A stretch of 64,000 nt of DNA. Origin: Sarcocystis neurona. Taxonomy: Eukaryota; Apicomplexa; Conoidasida; Eucoccidiorida; Sarcocystidae. Both the position numbers and the translations under genes were made by a program. The stretch spans positions 1,247,820 through 1,311,819 of the forward strand of contig KL647309.1 of NCBI GenBank assembly GCA_000727475.1, given 5' to 3'. The notes under the pieces were generated by a model that searched no databases, was not told the origin of the DNA, and worked only from the letters and a program-made list of their open reading frames with translations. Positions 9,450 through 21,731 of the stretch are shown in pieces. The stretch's first letter is position 1, and every line of letters begins with the position of its first letter.

Positions 9450-12400
9450 GTAGGATGGGACTCGGTAATTATTAAGCCGGGGAAGATGTAGCCACTAAAA
9501 TGGAGCGTTTACCAATGGTAGTATTCCTAAAGAGGAAAGAGATGCGGATTCGCACGTATCAAGAATCAGTAAGTATCAGGATCCTCAAATTGAGGACAAT
9601 CGTCATAATGCGTTCCGAGGTTTTACACGTTGGAGCATGTGGTAGCGCGGTAGTTGGATTATTAGCAAATTTCTGACAAAGACGTGGCAAAGTTAGCATC
9701 TTGACGGTGCAAACTGCAAGCGAGACTACCGAAAAACAAGACTGCACCACCGTACCTGTTTTCGGCCCATACGCGTAACACACGCATGCCATTACGCATG
9801 TAGTGCAGAGAACCCCTCATGTGTGCAGACTGAAAAGAAACTAGTCGGATGTACTGATGGGAACAATCATCAACAATGGAAACACAGACATCACTGTACG
9901 GTGGTGCTACCGTGGAAAGAGTCGTCGTGTTCTTGGGTAGTTGATCCTTCACATGCATGCTCGTGAAAAGCGCTGGTGGTTTTTCAAGTCACGGCGCCTG
10001 GAGTAATAAATACTTCAAGGCAGTGCTTCTTGTACGTCGTGTTTCCGTACGTGTCAGCTTCCAAGTCGTTGAGCAGTCATCCTCTATAATCATTCGAACC
10101 ACGCTCAAACGAGCGTCCCAAGTTCATCGAACTCCGGAATTTTTTGTAGCTAGCTGCACACCGCCGGGCTTAGCGGGCGGGCGGGCACGCCCCCACGATA
10201 CGGGCGTGCCACAATACGGGTATGTACGTGGCCGGGTATTCGGTCGCTGCTTCGGATAAATACAATTCCTGTTGGAAAACGGCTTTCCTATGTGCACTTG
10301 TGTACCAGTCTTCAAACACTGGGCGTGGTGAGTATCACTCAATATGGATGCTTTTAGTGCACGATAGAGTCTGTTCTCCATCCGTTTATGTTGTATACGC
10401 ATATACATATATATGCATGGATGTATATCTTTACAGATTTGCATGTACGCTTATATGCATCTATGTATATCTATGCCACTAAGTGTGGAGCATTGCCATG
10501 AAACTATGATCGCTTCTGCTTAGCCTGTGCACTCTCCCGAGCTTCCCCCTGGTATACCAAGAGGCCTCAGGCCGCTCCCAGGTGAAGCTCGACCTACACT
10601 TCGGTGTATGTACACGTGAAACTTACGTTAGGAGGCACTCCTTAGTACACAAGGAGGCGGTGGCAGTAGTAGTAAGACTAGTGACGATCGAACAGTGAAT
10701 GAAGCCAAGAGCACTAAGTTTCTAAGACGCAGGCGCGCTGCGTGGTCAAACAGCAGAATTTCGCGCTGCAGAGCTTCGGAAAGATTACGCGCTTCACTGT
10801 GTAATTGCCCGGTAGGCGTGGAAGGGGTAACAGGAAGTTAGCGCGTTAAACTGTAGGGCAGTTCACAGGACCTGCGAGCACTTCTTATGAGGAAGACAGT
10901 CTAGTAAGCTGTGGCTTCGCTGCACAGTCTTTTACGCTATGATGCCTTTTGGGTCTGTGGAGTGTACACGCACGCATCTTGCTCGTACGACAAATTTATA
11001 ACCGGTCTGGCTTTTCACCCACAAGTCAAGCGTCCTACAGGACACTTCGTAGCCTACGTGCTTACTCTCTGTGGAACCGTATAGAGTAGAACGCCTCCCA
11101 CCACACTCTGCTGGCCTCAGTGCGTCACCTCGTCATGTCTCACTGATGTTGCAATGATAAGAAGGAGTACACTTTTAAGGTAACCTCGGAATGACGTGCT
11201 ACACGTTTAGTGGCAACTTTGGGACGAACACACCGCATGCAGACTGGTTCTTTACTGTCCGCTTTTGCGTTTGTACTCCCTTCCTCGATAAAAGCAGGCA
11301 TACCGTTGACTGCCCCAGACTATTGCTCGCGGAGACTATTTTTCATATGTGCTGTGTACTTGCCCCTGTCGCATCCGTCAGCTAATTTGGGGAAGTACGA
11401 AGTATACAGTTGGCTGTATAACGGGAGGAGGTGAAAAAAGGAACGCAACACTGATGATACCTGGTGAGAGAACTGTCATTTCCCTAGTAAGTCCAGGAAA
11501 GGTCGACACTGTGATATTAGTTGTAAAGGGATGCGTGTGGTGCACGTCGTTAACGCATGTGTTGGCTGTATCATAATTTGTTGGTAGTCAGGTAAACGAA
11601 TTACGGTGAGATTTATACCGTGGGAGCACTAAAGTGTGTCTTCTGCACTCCTTGATTGGGGAAGAACACAGTTCGAAGTCCTGCGTGTAAAAAGGTGATA
11701 GTGGAAAAGAGCGACAGCATTGCATTTATTTCTCCTGGTGTCTTTTATCTTTAGTTAAACGTGAGATTGGTCAAGCATAGAAGAGGGGAGCTCTGTGATT
11801 CTGAGAGCTGCAGCAAGGCGCCACAATGGGAGACATATGAATACAGACACTATTTGCTGGGCACCGCTGGACAACAGACGGAAGAAAGAAATGTTTAGCA
11901 GGTTCACACAGGAGGATTACTTGGTGCTCAGCGCTGGAGAGGGGAAGGAATAGAAGGATGTTTTAGCGCGCCTACACAGTTCAAAAGACGAACAGATGCG
12001 CCCCCACAAAAATATCCGTACACGCTGCAAGCACAAACTTCTCAGTGTCTACAAAACGACGAAGCAAGCGAGAGATGGTTTTTACACTGTGCCACATGAA
12101 GAAGGGCACACCCGAGGCAAACGTAAGCGAAGCACGAACACGTGGACCGCGTGCATGTTACTGACTACCTTGGATTGGCCAGTAGGCTACCTTACGTTCC
12201 AAAACCTAAAGCCTCTCGCTTAGCACGCTCGACACCATTGGCTGAGAAGACCAGATAAAACAACACAGAATACGAGACAAAACACTTTTGAATAGTTCTT
12301 TCACTACACAACATCATCTATGAGAACACCACATAGAACCGGTGTGTTCCGCAACAAATTCTAAAGCATGGGGAAAGATGCGATGTCGCCTGAAGAATGT
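9450..12400. other. repeat-poor segment, no gene supported
   Basis: About 3 kb without CAG runs or TATA/TGTA alternation and with ordinary mixed composition. No frame longer than about 80 codons with protein-like character was found. Short frames at 11191-11434 show no motif. This contrasts sharply with both flanks and fits a repeat-poor segment of a segmented coccidian chromosome. Confidence 0.6.
10184..10210 (+). other. perfect 9-bp GC hairpin
   Basis: GGCACGCCC (10184-10192) pairs with GGGCGTGCC (10202-10210) across a 9-nt loop, preceded by GGGCGGGCGGG-like sequence. No T-run follows, and its role is unknown. Confidence 0.6.
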
Positions 12401-12449
12401 CAAATGCGGCGAACATGAGCGCCGTGAAATATGGAGGACATTGGATGTC

Positions 12450-15400
12450 TGAACCTCTACTGCATCACTAGTGTCGTCCGCAAAGCACAGTTTCATCCCC
12501 TTGAATGTACAGCTGATCCTCCCTTCCTGCTTACGCCAATCCGCACATGCAATGTAACGCCCGTTAGTAATTGTACGTGTTCCAGTTTTCCCCGTAACAA
12601 CAGTCCAAGAGTGGTCCTGCGCTGCTGTCTGCGCGGTCTGATACTTGCTCATACTGTCCACCTCGTGAGCAGTGAAGACGGGATGGACTCCAAGTTGGGA
12701 ATCTACAGCAACCGTGCTACACAAGCTGGGCAAAACGTCACCTTGTGGACGGCGCCGCGTTGTGTCGTACATTTCCACACCAGCGCATTGGGGGACCGGT
12801 GAATAAATTAAGATAGCCGAGTGTGACCCATCAACTGAACTGAAATAGTATTCAACCAGAAGACGAGACTTGAGGGTGAAGTAAGGCTTGTTGTGAAGGT
12901 GGTATTAATGAAAATATAATGTACGCGGTGTGCGTGCGACCAACTGCGCCCGCTACACCAAGCAGCAGCTACATCGTTGTGTGCGGTCCTGGAGAGTGCC
13001 GGCACGATTACAGAATTTTCACACCGTGCACACTGGTCTGCGTTTTCGTCAATTTACATTTTGGCAGCGAACGTATCTACCGGTACGCGTGTGGTGCGCT
13101 GATCGTGTGTGGGCACAGACAGAACATCCGGCAGCAAAGTATTGTTCCCCTCTCCTTGTCCTGTTGTAGGCTTGTGTCTTTATGTCCAGCACCACTATTA
13201 GCCCATCCGCACCGCTTGCGCTGCTGTACGGAGCAGCAGCACGTACGCCCCGAAAGGCGGCCGTCTCACGGCATGGGTGTCCCTGTCTCTGTATGCGCGC
13301 TTCTTCCCCGTTGTGTACTTGCTGGTCGGTGGCAACACGTAGATCTCTACGTGTCATCACTTCATGCGTACCTTTGAATCGTTTTGCAAATCGTTGTGGT
13401 ACATAGGTGCTTACATGTATGCATACGTACTTCGGTGCATACACACTACACATATATGCGAGTAATGCTCCTTACATGGGAGATTCTCGGTAAAGACACG
13501 ACTTTGGTGTGTGTCGTGCAGAATGTGTGAAACAAGAGTGTGAGCGTGTTCTGTGGTGATGGGCGCTACAGAGCCTCTCCATCTGGAGCGTCAATGTTCT
13601 CAGCATACACACCGCTTATCGACTGGAGCACCACGGGAGCAGGCGCCTTTCAGCCATTGCGAGGCTTTCAACATCGATCTCACTTCTGCCAACGACACTT
13701 TCTACGAGGCTCCTGCTGTTGTTTTTGCTGTGGTCGACGCTGTCCGCAGCTGTTAATCGTCCTTCTGGTGGTGCTACTCCTGTGCGGCAGCTCGTTTCTC
13801 CTCTGTGCCCCTCGAACAACTACTGCTGCTGCTGGCTACAGGCCTTCTGCTGCTTGCTGGTGCTCCTCCACTGTTCTGTGCGTTGTGTGGACCCGTTGTG
13901 TGTTTCCGGTGTTTACTGGTCCGTCTCTCTTTCCTTCACGCAGTCGTTGTTGCTCCAGCTGCTTCGGCAGCGCCCTGCACAGCGCACGTTTTTCTGCGTC
14001 GTGGTGCGTGTCCTGCTTTCGCCGTACTGCCGGAGAGCAGTCACTGCGCTGCGGTAGCCGACCCGTGCTACACGAACGCAGATGCTTCGTCCGACGCCGT
14101 CGCTGCATTGCCCTCACTGCTTTTCAGCGAAACTGCGCGGCTCTCTGAGGGCACCAGTGCGTTGCCGGGTTGCTGCTGTTGTTGCGCCAACGGTAGTCTG
14201 CCGCTTCGAAGTGCCAGCTCGTGCTGTGCTTGCGCTGCTTCTCATGGTCCGCCACCGCTGGTGCAGCTGCTGCTGCACGAGGAGGACTCCTGCCTGCAGT
14301 TGCCGCATGCTCTGCTGCAGCAGCGCCAGCGGTTTCAGCATCGCATACGCACAGCGGTTTTTCACGCCCAGTCGTCGGAGAGCCGCTGCAGCACCAGCAT
14401 TTCAGCAACAACCGCAGCAGACCCTCCTGCCAGTGCCGGGTTGCTCTCCACCTCACGAGCCAAACAGCTGCAACAACAGTAGCTGGAGTATGATGTGCTT
14501 GCTGTTGTTGCGCGGAGTTGGTTGTGTTGCTTCAGTGAAAGTGGACAGCTGCGGAACGCTGTTGCCCGCGTCCATTAATAGTAGCTGTGCGCGTTTTAAC
14601 GCTGCAGCAGCTTCTTCTTCATCCCCTTTTGTTTCCCTTAACCGTTAACCGTTTGTTTATGTCTTCTGTGTATGTTGGACGCCGTTCTTACCCTTCCTCC
14701 TCCCTCGCGACTTGGTTGAGAGATCGTTCCACCATCACAGAAGCACCTCCCCGCCCCCCCACTGCAAACTGCCCGTGAAACTTCTTGTCAAGTGTCTTCC
14801 CTTCCATTCTCTTCCTTATCCTCCCTCCTTGGTGTTTTCTGTGTTACACCCGCCGCCCCATCTCCCTTTCACGCCTTCCCTTCCTTTGTCATCTTTATCT
14901 TCCTCCTCTCAAAGTGAAAACAACCACCTCCCTGGGATCACAACAGCAGGATTCTTCAAGATATTGCCGAGCACATCCTTTCACTTCCCGCAACACTCCA
15001 AGCGGGGGGGCACATTTTCTTCTCATCCTCCTCTGCTCACCACCTTGTCCTCTTCTCCTCCTCACTTTCTCTGGCCTGTACTCCCCCCCCCCTGCACGTC
15101 CACAGCGAATCTGCACCCTCTCAGTACTGCAAAATTGCCTTTGCCGTGCTACCTGCGTCGTTTGACAGCGGTGTTGCTGCTGCTGTTGCTGCTTCAGTTC
15201 GTGCTGTCGCTGCGAGCCCGCTGCTCCGGCTACTGCAACAGCTTGTGTTTTTATGAAGCTCGCTCATATACACCTGCTTGCTTCATGCGCAAGAATCTTT
15301 CGAACCAACTGTTGCCAGTAGCTCTCTCACTTTTCCTCCTCCTCCGCGCCTTGCTGCTGCTGCTCGGGGACGTTGAGGAGGGGTTGCATGCCTCGCATTG

Positions 15401-16949
15401 CCGCGGGTTGACCTCTACGTCTGCTGGTGTTTCCACTTCAGCTGCGGAGCGCTGGCAGCATCACCAGCAGCAGCGCCATTAGCAGCAGCGTCAGCAGCAC
15501 CTGCCGCAGCAGCGCGTGCAAAAGCAGCCTCGCCTGGAGCAGCGCCTACAGTAGCAGCCATTTCAAGGAGGAGCTTCTGCAGTAGATGCAGCAGCAGCGA
15601 CGCCTACAGCAGCGGCGCCTACAGCAGCAAGAGCACACCAGGACCCCAGCAACAGCAACTACAGCCACACCGGCCGTCCCTGCAGGAGCGGCCGCAGCAG
15701 GATTAGTACCTCAATAGCAACACGACCGGAGACAGCAGCGTCGACGCCACTCTGTACGAGGAGCCGCAGAAGCGACAGCGCCAGCAGCAGCTGCGGTCGC
15801 AGAGCGCAGGGACAAAAAGACGCGCCGAACCGGCGCACGCAGGGACAGCGGAGGCAGCAGGACGGGAGCTGCTTGAAAGGAGAGAATTCAGCGGCGTCGT
15901 GACAGCAGGACAGCTAGTCGCGGCAGCAGGACGTTCTCAGCGGAGACACTGGGAGCAGTAGCAGCAGCGTGTAGCCGGCAGAGCTGCCCCGCTGTGTGGA
16001 GAGTGTGGGGTCGGGAAGTCATCAAAGACAGCAGCACTGGGATGCCCGAACAATCTGTAGCCCAACGGCAGGTCGAGTTTCTCTTCTCTCTGCAGGGAGA
16101 AAGGTCCTTCACGGCGCACTGCTGCAGCAGGGGCCACATGTAAATGTGTGTAGGTGCCGGTTCGTTACGCGTGTTTATTGTTGCTGCAGCAGCGAGCAGA
16201 CGGTTGCAGGTGTACGTACACCTTCAGCAGTAGCAGCAGCGACGTTCAGCGAGCGAGGTGGGGATACAGGAGTTTGTACACTGCATGCAGGACGACAGGC
16301 CACGCGTGCAGCGGTGGACGGCTGTGGAGCGGGAGAATCTGCTTGCTGTGCTTCAAGGCACTTTCCTGGGGATACATGAGCGCACAGCAGCAGCAGTAGG
16401 TGCATCGTTGTTCCCCTTTATCATTTGTTCGTGTCCCTGTCTCTCTGTGTCTTGCGGAGACACAGTTCTGTGTAACTCGTTTGTTGGCGTCGCAGCAGCA
16501 GCTGCTGCTGTGTGTGGGCTCCGCGACCGGCCAGCCTTGCGATAGGGACGCCGGGCAAGAGAAAGTGTTTCTTTTTGCTGCCGCGACTGTCGGCTGCGGC
16601 AGCAGAAGAAGGCGGTCGTGTGACGCTGGCTGCTGCTGCGGCTGCGTGAGGCAGCAACTAGGGCATCCCCCATGTGACCCCTCGTTAGCAGCGGTGCTGC
16701 TGGGCTGCTTAGGTTGACTGCTGCTGCAGCAGTGACAGCTGCTTTGGCGCCGGAGCCTGCAGTGCGCTGCCGCTTTTGCGAGGAAAGCGCCGGAGGAAAT
16801 CTTTCGCGGTGCGGCTCTTGCTTCTGCTGCAGCAGCTGCTGGTTTGTCGCGCTACTACGTCCTTTCTCTGCACAGACGCTTTCTTTGCCGGCCGCTGTTT
16901 TTGGCAGAGCGTTCGTGAAGAGTCTGTCTTCCTCACCCTGCTGCCGCAT
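12450..16949 (-). CDS. multi-exon CAG-rich gene, unknown product
   Basis: The first exon starts at ATG 16949 (MRQQGEEDRLFTNALPKTAA) and is open to 16353. Downstream on minus, an excellent acceptor (gacctttctccctgcag, AG at 16098-16099) opens an exon reading REEKLDLPLGYRLFGHPSAA, then VFDDFPTPHS. Further protein-like minus islands are 15251-15440 (SERATGNSWFERFLRMKQAG), 14124-14456, 13836-14117 (AEKRALCRALPKQLEQQRLR), 13616-13819 (LVESVVGRSEIDVESLAMAE) and 13100-13430 (SSASGADGLIVVLDIKTQAY). The last is about 12450-12750 (GVHPVFTAHEVDSMSKYQTA; ITNGRYIACADWRKQEG). Frames differ between islands, so introns are required; exact joins were not established and more than one gene is possible. The product is Gln/Ser/Ala-rich with no recognised domain. 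It is divergent from the RS gene at 17177, leaving 227 bp between start codons. Confidence 0.4.
16210..16227 (+). repeat. isolated GTGTACGTACAC palindromic element
   Basis: GGTGTACGTACACC (16209-16222) is an exact palindrome, and GT...AG spans 16210-16227 (18 nt). It matches the elements at 19861-20100 and 36690-37100. It lies between two exons of the minus-strand gene. Confidence 0.6.
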
Positions 16950-17176
16950 TTTCTATTATAAGGCGTGCAGCCGTTGCTGCTGCTTCCCTGCTGCGGCTCC
17001 GCGTGACCGCTGCTGCTTCCGGTACAGCGGCGTATCCGTCTGCCTAGCGGCGTTCTTTTTCCGGGTGGAGTGCGTGCGCAGCACGTGTTGTGCTGCTGGC
17101 GGTACGTGTGGTGCGTCGTGGAGGCGTGCTGCTGCTGGACCTTGTCTTCACATCTTGACGTGTGGGGGAGGGACGG

Positions 17177-20100
17177 ATGGCGGTGCCAGCAGGGCGAGGC
17201 CGGCACATGGTGCTGCCGGCATGGATGACGCAGGGGACTTCAGCAGCGAGCAGCAGCAGTTTAGCTGCTGCCTTGGGACGACCTTCAGTTTTAAATGGAG
17301 GAGCAGCAGGAGGAGAGATGGCAGCAGCAGCAGGCGGTCTTGCTGCTGTATCTCCGTCTCCTTTGGTGCCTGGGACGACCGGTGGGCTCGCGGGGACGGC
17401 CCAGCAGCTGGGTTCCTCCGTACCTGCTGCTGTGGCAGCAGGGGCAAGCGGCGGCGGAGCAGGAGGTGTGGGGGGGAGCGCCTTTGTGGGATCTACTACG
17501 CAGACACTGAGCGACTCATCCGTAGATGCAACAGGAAGCAGCAAGAAAGCAGGTGCCGCCGGAGAATTTGGGCTGGCAGCAGCAGCAGGAGCAGGAGGAG
17601 GAAGAGCAGGCGTTCTTGCTGCTGCCGGGAGGGGTGCCGCAGACAGCGCTGCTGTGAACGGAGAGAATCCTGCAGCGGCTGCAGCAGCGGAGCTGCCGGT
17701 GGTACGTAATCGGTGGCTGCGTGACGACGAACGTAGCACTAGCCGAAGGCGCCGCGGCAGCAGCAGCAGCCGATCTTCTTGCGGGCGGAGACAGCGGAGC
17801 AGCCGCGACCGGAGACGGGGCTCGCGGAGCGACTCAGAGGCGAGAGACAGGACCCGCAGAGACGGAGACGGCAGGAGTGGAGGTGGAGAACATTCGAGGG
17901 GAGGAGGACGGAGCAGACGGCGCGTGAGCAGCAGCAGGAGAAGCAGCAGCAGAAGCGGCAGCGAGAGACGGCGTCTCCCTCACGGCGGAGGAGGACGTGG
18001 AGACAAAGAGAGGAGCCGCAGCTCAGTGGCGCGGCGCAGCAGCAAGAGACGCCGCAGTGGTGCCGAGAGTGACAGCAGCGCGAGCGGGCGAAGCAGCAGC
18101 AGACGCCGTGGGAGAAGAGACAGCGGCAGCCGACATGCAGCAGAGCGCGACAGCAGCGGCCGCTGGAGGGAAAGAAGCAGCAGCAGACGCAGAGACCGCG
18201 AGCGGCACCGCCAGCACGCGTACCGTGATGATGAGGCGGAATCGAGACGCGGGGCAGGTGGAGCAGGCGCAGCAGCGAGGAGCAGTAGCAGTCGACGACC
18301 CCACGGAGGGCCGGCGGGAGAGAGCCGGAGACGCAGCGGCAGCAGCAGGAGCAGCAGGGGTGACAGAGGAACGGCCGCAGGAAACCACCGCCGCAGAAAC
18401 AGCAGCAGCAGCCCACACAGCAAACGACGTGCCACCAAAGAGAGAAGCAGCAGCAGAAGCCCGCGGCCTCGCAGCCGAGACGCCGGCCAAGATATCAGCA
18501 ACAGCCACAACAAGACAGAAACAGCAGCCAGCCGCCGCTCCACGAACTCCTGCAGCCCGCCCGGCGCCGCACTAGCGAGCGCAGCTACTGTAGCAGATAG
18601 GTAAGGCCCGACGCGCGCCTGAATGTGGGGCGGGACGCTGTCGTATACACACGGCCGTCAGGTGTGTGTCCTCGCCTCGAGGTGATGCCTCCGCGTATGT
18701 AGGACGGATACCGGGGCGCCGCTTTCGAGTATATATCTAGACAGCGTGTTTGTGTGTGTGCGCACTGTATATATACATGTATCTACACGTCAATTGTGGA
18801 TCTTTCGACACAGCAACACGCATTTGTCTTTCTCTGCCTATCTATGTGTGTGTCTTTCTCCCCTATCTGCCCCTGCATGTTTATATGCGCATGTGGATCT
18901 ACAAGGCATCCCTACGTGTGTAGCCGTCGCTGCCGGTGGGTGGGTGTGTCTCCTCGCTCTCCGTGTATAAGAAGTTCTGCTGCTGCGCGGCGGCGGGACG
19001 CAGGAACGCCTCCGCGTGCCCTCGCCAGCACCTGTCTGCGTGCGCGTGCTTTTCTTCTGCCTCGTGTAGTAGCTGCTCTCCTAAGCCTGTGAAGGCCGTG
19101 TCTGTTCCGCCCTTTGGGAGGGCACGGAAAGCCCGCTTAAGCGAGGAAGAGAAAAAGAGAGGGGGGCCCCGTGGAGACGCGGAGGAGCTGCGCGGCCTGC
19201 CGAGGAAGCTTCAACAGGTCGCAGACACACACACGCACACAGTCCTACCTACGCCTGGGCAGCCGAAACGAGGCGACCTGCGCACGTCTCTGTGTGCCGT
19301 TCTCTGTGTGTGTGTGTCTGGGTCTACAAACACAGAGGCGCGTTGCTGCGTGTCTACAGCAGCTGGAATGAGCAGTTTTATACGTCTCATAGACGTGTGG
19401 ACAATCGTAGGTCCTTTCTCGTCGCTCTCTCTTTGTGTGTCTCGACGCATCGTTTCTATCCGTATATTTGTGGGGATGTGCAAATCTGTCCTTGTGGCTC
19501 TGTCTTTGCTTTTCTTTGCATGCGTGTGTCCAGGTAAGAGCGGTCAGCGCGTGGTGCGCGAGTGACGTCATGCAGACCCGTTTTAAGAGGAACACACGTA
19601 TGCGTGTGTGTATATGCGGCTGTGTATGTATTTGTATTTGTGTGTACACATATGTGCATTATATGTGTGTGCATGTGCAGGTAGGGGTGGGTTTGCGTTT
19701 TCGTGCGCAGTAGGGTGTACGCATGTGTACTGGCGAGTTATCTTTTGCTGCTGAAGCGCGCACACCGTCGGGGGCGCAGGAGGAGGAGAAGTGCAAGTGT
19801 GTATTTGAGGTGTGTGTGCCGGTCTAGTAGTTCGTGCGCACCTGACGTGCGTCCACGTGTGGTGTACGTACACCCCAACACGCGTGGTGTGGATGTACAC
19901 CTGAGGTGTGCGTGTGTATGTGCGGTTCGTTCACACCTGACGTATTTATGCGTGTGTGTGTGGTGTATATACACTTCACGCGCATGCTTGTGGTGTCTGT
20001 AGGCTCCCACGCCTCTGTGCACGCGTGGTGTACGTACACCTGAGGTGTCTGTGCACCCGTGTGCGTCGTTTGTGTGTGCACATTTGTGGTGTATGTACAG

Positions 20101-20766
20101 CCGGTATCGTGCGCGCGTGCGTGTGTCTGTTCCGCAGAATCCTCGAAATACGCCAGCTCCCGCAGGGCAAGCGTGCGCAGCGCAGGGCGGACCTCCTTCG
20201 CTGTTTGGGCAGCGAGGTACGTGCTGCGGCGGCAGCCGCATTTTCTTGCGTTGTCCACGTGCATGCGAGAAGAACGGAAGGGCCCGAGAATGTGCGATGA
20301 CTTACTTTGGTGGCCTCCGGTAGATAACCGCACAGACAGCGTGCATTTCTTCTCTTCTCGGTTTCCCTCCAGAGGGACCGAACCCCCCCCCGTCGTGGAC
20401 GCCGGCCGTTCTTCTCTCTCTCTGAATCCGTGCGGAAATATATACGGGGGGCGTGCATGCATCTACGGGTGCCTGTATGTATATGAGACATTCGTCAACA
20501 ATTTTAGACAACGTAGCGCAGGCGGAGAAAAGAGAAAAGAGAGTCGCCACGCGCGTCCCACCGGAGGAGGGACCCGCGTAAATTCTCAGCCCCAGCGATT
20601 CCCACGTGAAGGCGGTGCTGCCTACTTGACGTACACATCTCCATTTACCCACAGCCGCGTCCTCGGTCGACGGGGGTGTGTGCGCAGCCTGTTTTTCGTT
20701 ATGTATGTCTGGTTATTTTTTTGTCTTTCTCTGCGTTTGTGGAAATGTAAATCTCCACACACGTAG
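17177..20766 (+). CDS. RS-domain protein, likely splicing/nuclear-speckle factor
   Basis: Exon 1 (17177-18600) starts MAVPAGRGRHMVLPAWMTQG, runs through an Ala/Gly-rich region, then from about residue 175 a long Arg/Ser domain (RSSSRSGSERRR-type), and ends at a strong AG|GTAAGG donor. Phase-matched plus exons follow: 19363-19410 (WNEQFYTSHRRVDNR), 20138-20216 after tctgttccgcag (ILEIRQLPQGKRAQRRADLL), 20270-20319 (KNGRARECAMTYFGGL) and 20508 onward (QRSAGGEKRKESRHARP), open to a stop at 20766. Phases 2/2, 2/2, 0/0 and 2/2 all agree. RS domains mediate contacts among splicing factors and are phosphorylated by SR kinases. The C-terminal block is not assigned to a family. An alternative exon at 19060-19211 (KPVKAVSVPPFGRARKARL...KLQQ) fits the first donor but not the next acceptor. 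Other frames of exon 1 are open because of the repeats; this frame is chosen for its RS content and splice continuity. Confidence 0.6.
19861..20100 (+). repeat. array of GTGTACGTACAC-type elements in an intron
   Basis: GGTGTACGTACACC occurs at 19861 and 20027, with variants at 19886 (ggtgtggatgtacacc), 19962 and 20088. Three have a short GT...AG shape: 19887-19905, 20028-20044 and 20089-20100. The array lies in the intron between exons 19363-19410 and 20138-20216 of the RS gene. Confidence 0.7.
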
Positions 20767-20802
20767 ATATTTACATCTCTATATATGTGCCATCGTATGT
20801 AT

Positions 20803-21005
20803 TCAACACTACTTCCAGTATCTCCAGAGACGCACATATATATGTAGGCTCACCAGCTTCCTTGGGCTTGCTTTCCGTGTATATTATACCGTTGCATCTG
20901 TATACATGCACATATATGTGACTATATATATGTGTGCGTGTGTGTGGATTAACCTGCTTTTGTATGTGTTGGAGAGCACTTCCAGGATCTCCAGATACGC
21001 CCGTA
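20803..21005. repeat. two copies of a TTCCAG(T/G)ATCTCCAGA island
   Basis: The non-alternating islands at 20803-20835 and 20968-21000 share acttccag(t/g)atctccaga(g/t)acgc and differ in flanks. They are about 165 bp apart. Confidence 0.6.
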
Positions 21006-21731
21006 CACATGTGCATGTATGTATTTGTGTGGGTGCAGCAGCGTCTTGCGGTCTGTTCTTCCTTTGCATGTATCAGGTCGTTGAGAAATACCTCGGTGTA
21101 TGCATGTAGGAGGTGGAGAAGTCTTTTATTTATCTCTGTCTCGTTGCGGAGTCTTCTCTTGGGCACGTCCGTGCGTCCTCTTTTTTTCTGTGCGTTTGTG
21201 TGTGGCCGGGTAGTTCACACATCCGTCTCTGTGTGTAGTCACTGATAGAAAGTACGTGGCCCGGTGAAAGAACGGGTCGCGTACGCCAAAGGGCAGGCCA
21301 CGTAGGAGGGCAGCGACAGCAGATGAGAGACACCGTCGCTGTGAGAAGGGGTCGAGAAGCTGCCCAGTCTTCTCGAAAGCGGGCGGCATCCACTCACACG
21401 TGTAGGTCTCCCCACCCTTTCCACAGATATACGTAGAGACGAACCCCCACCATTGATAGATACGTTGGCGTGGCCTGCTCGGAGAAGTTTTACGCATGCA
21501 TGGATGGACGTGCACGTCTCTGCAGGTCCTGTATATGTGTGGCTTTCTAGAGAGAGCCCTCTTCATCGGGGACACATGTCTACGCAACGAAGTTCTTATA
21601 TGTATATCGTTGGGTCTACATGCGTGTTCACACTTTTGATATGTACGCTATCCAGTATATACGTAGGGAGTCGAGTGTGTCGTCGTAGATTTCATGCGCA
21701 TGTGTATTGGTCAGTCGCTCTCTATGTATAC

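Noticed and set aside
10500..10680. Possible structured RNA around the tcttcggtgta hairpin-like stretch
   Set aside because: No tRNA cloverleaf, snoRNA boxes or convincing long stem could be assembled by eye.
12314..12778. A Phe-Ala-Asp-Asp stretch suggesting a reverse-transcriptase catalytic motif
   Set aside because: No neighbouring reverse-transcriptase motifs, no hydrophobic strand context, and no repeats or long frames of a retroelement.
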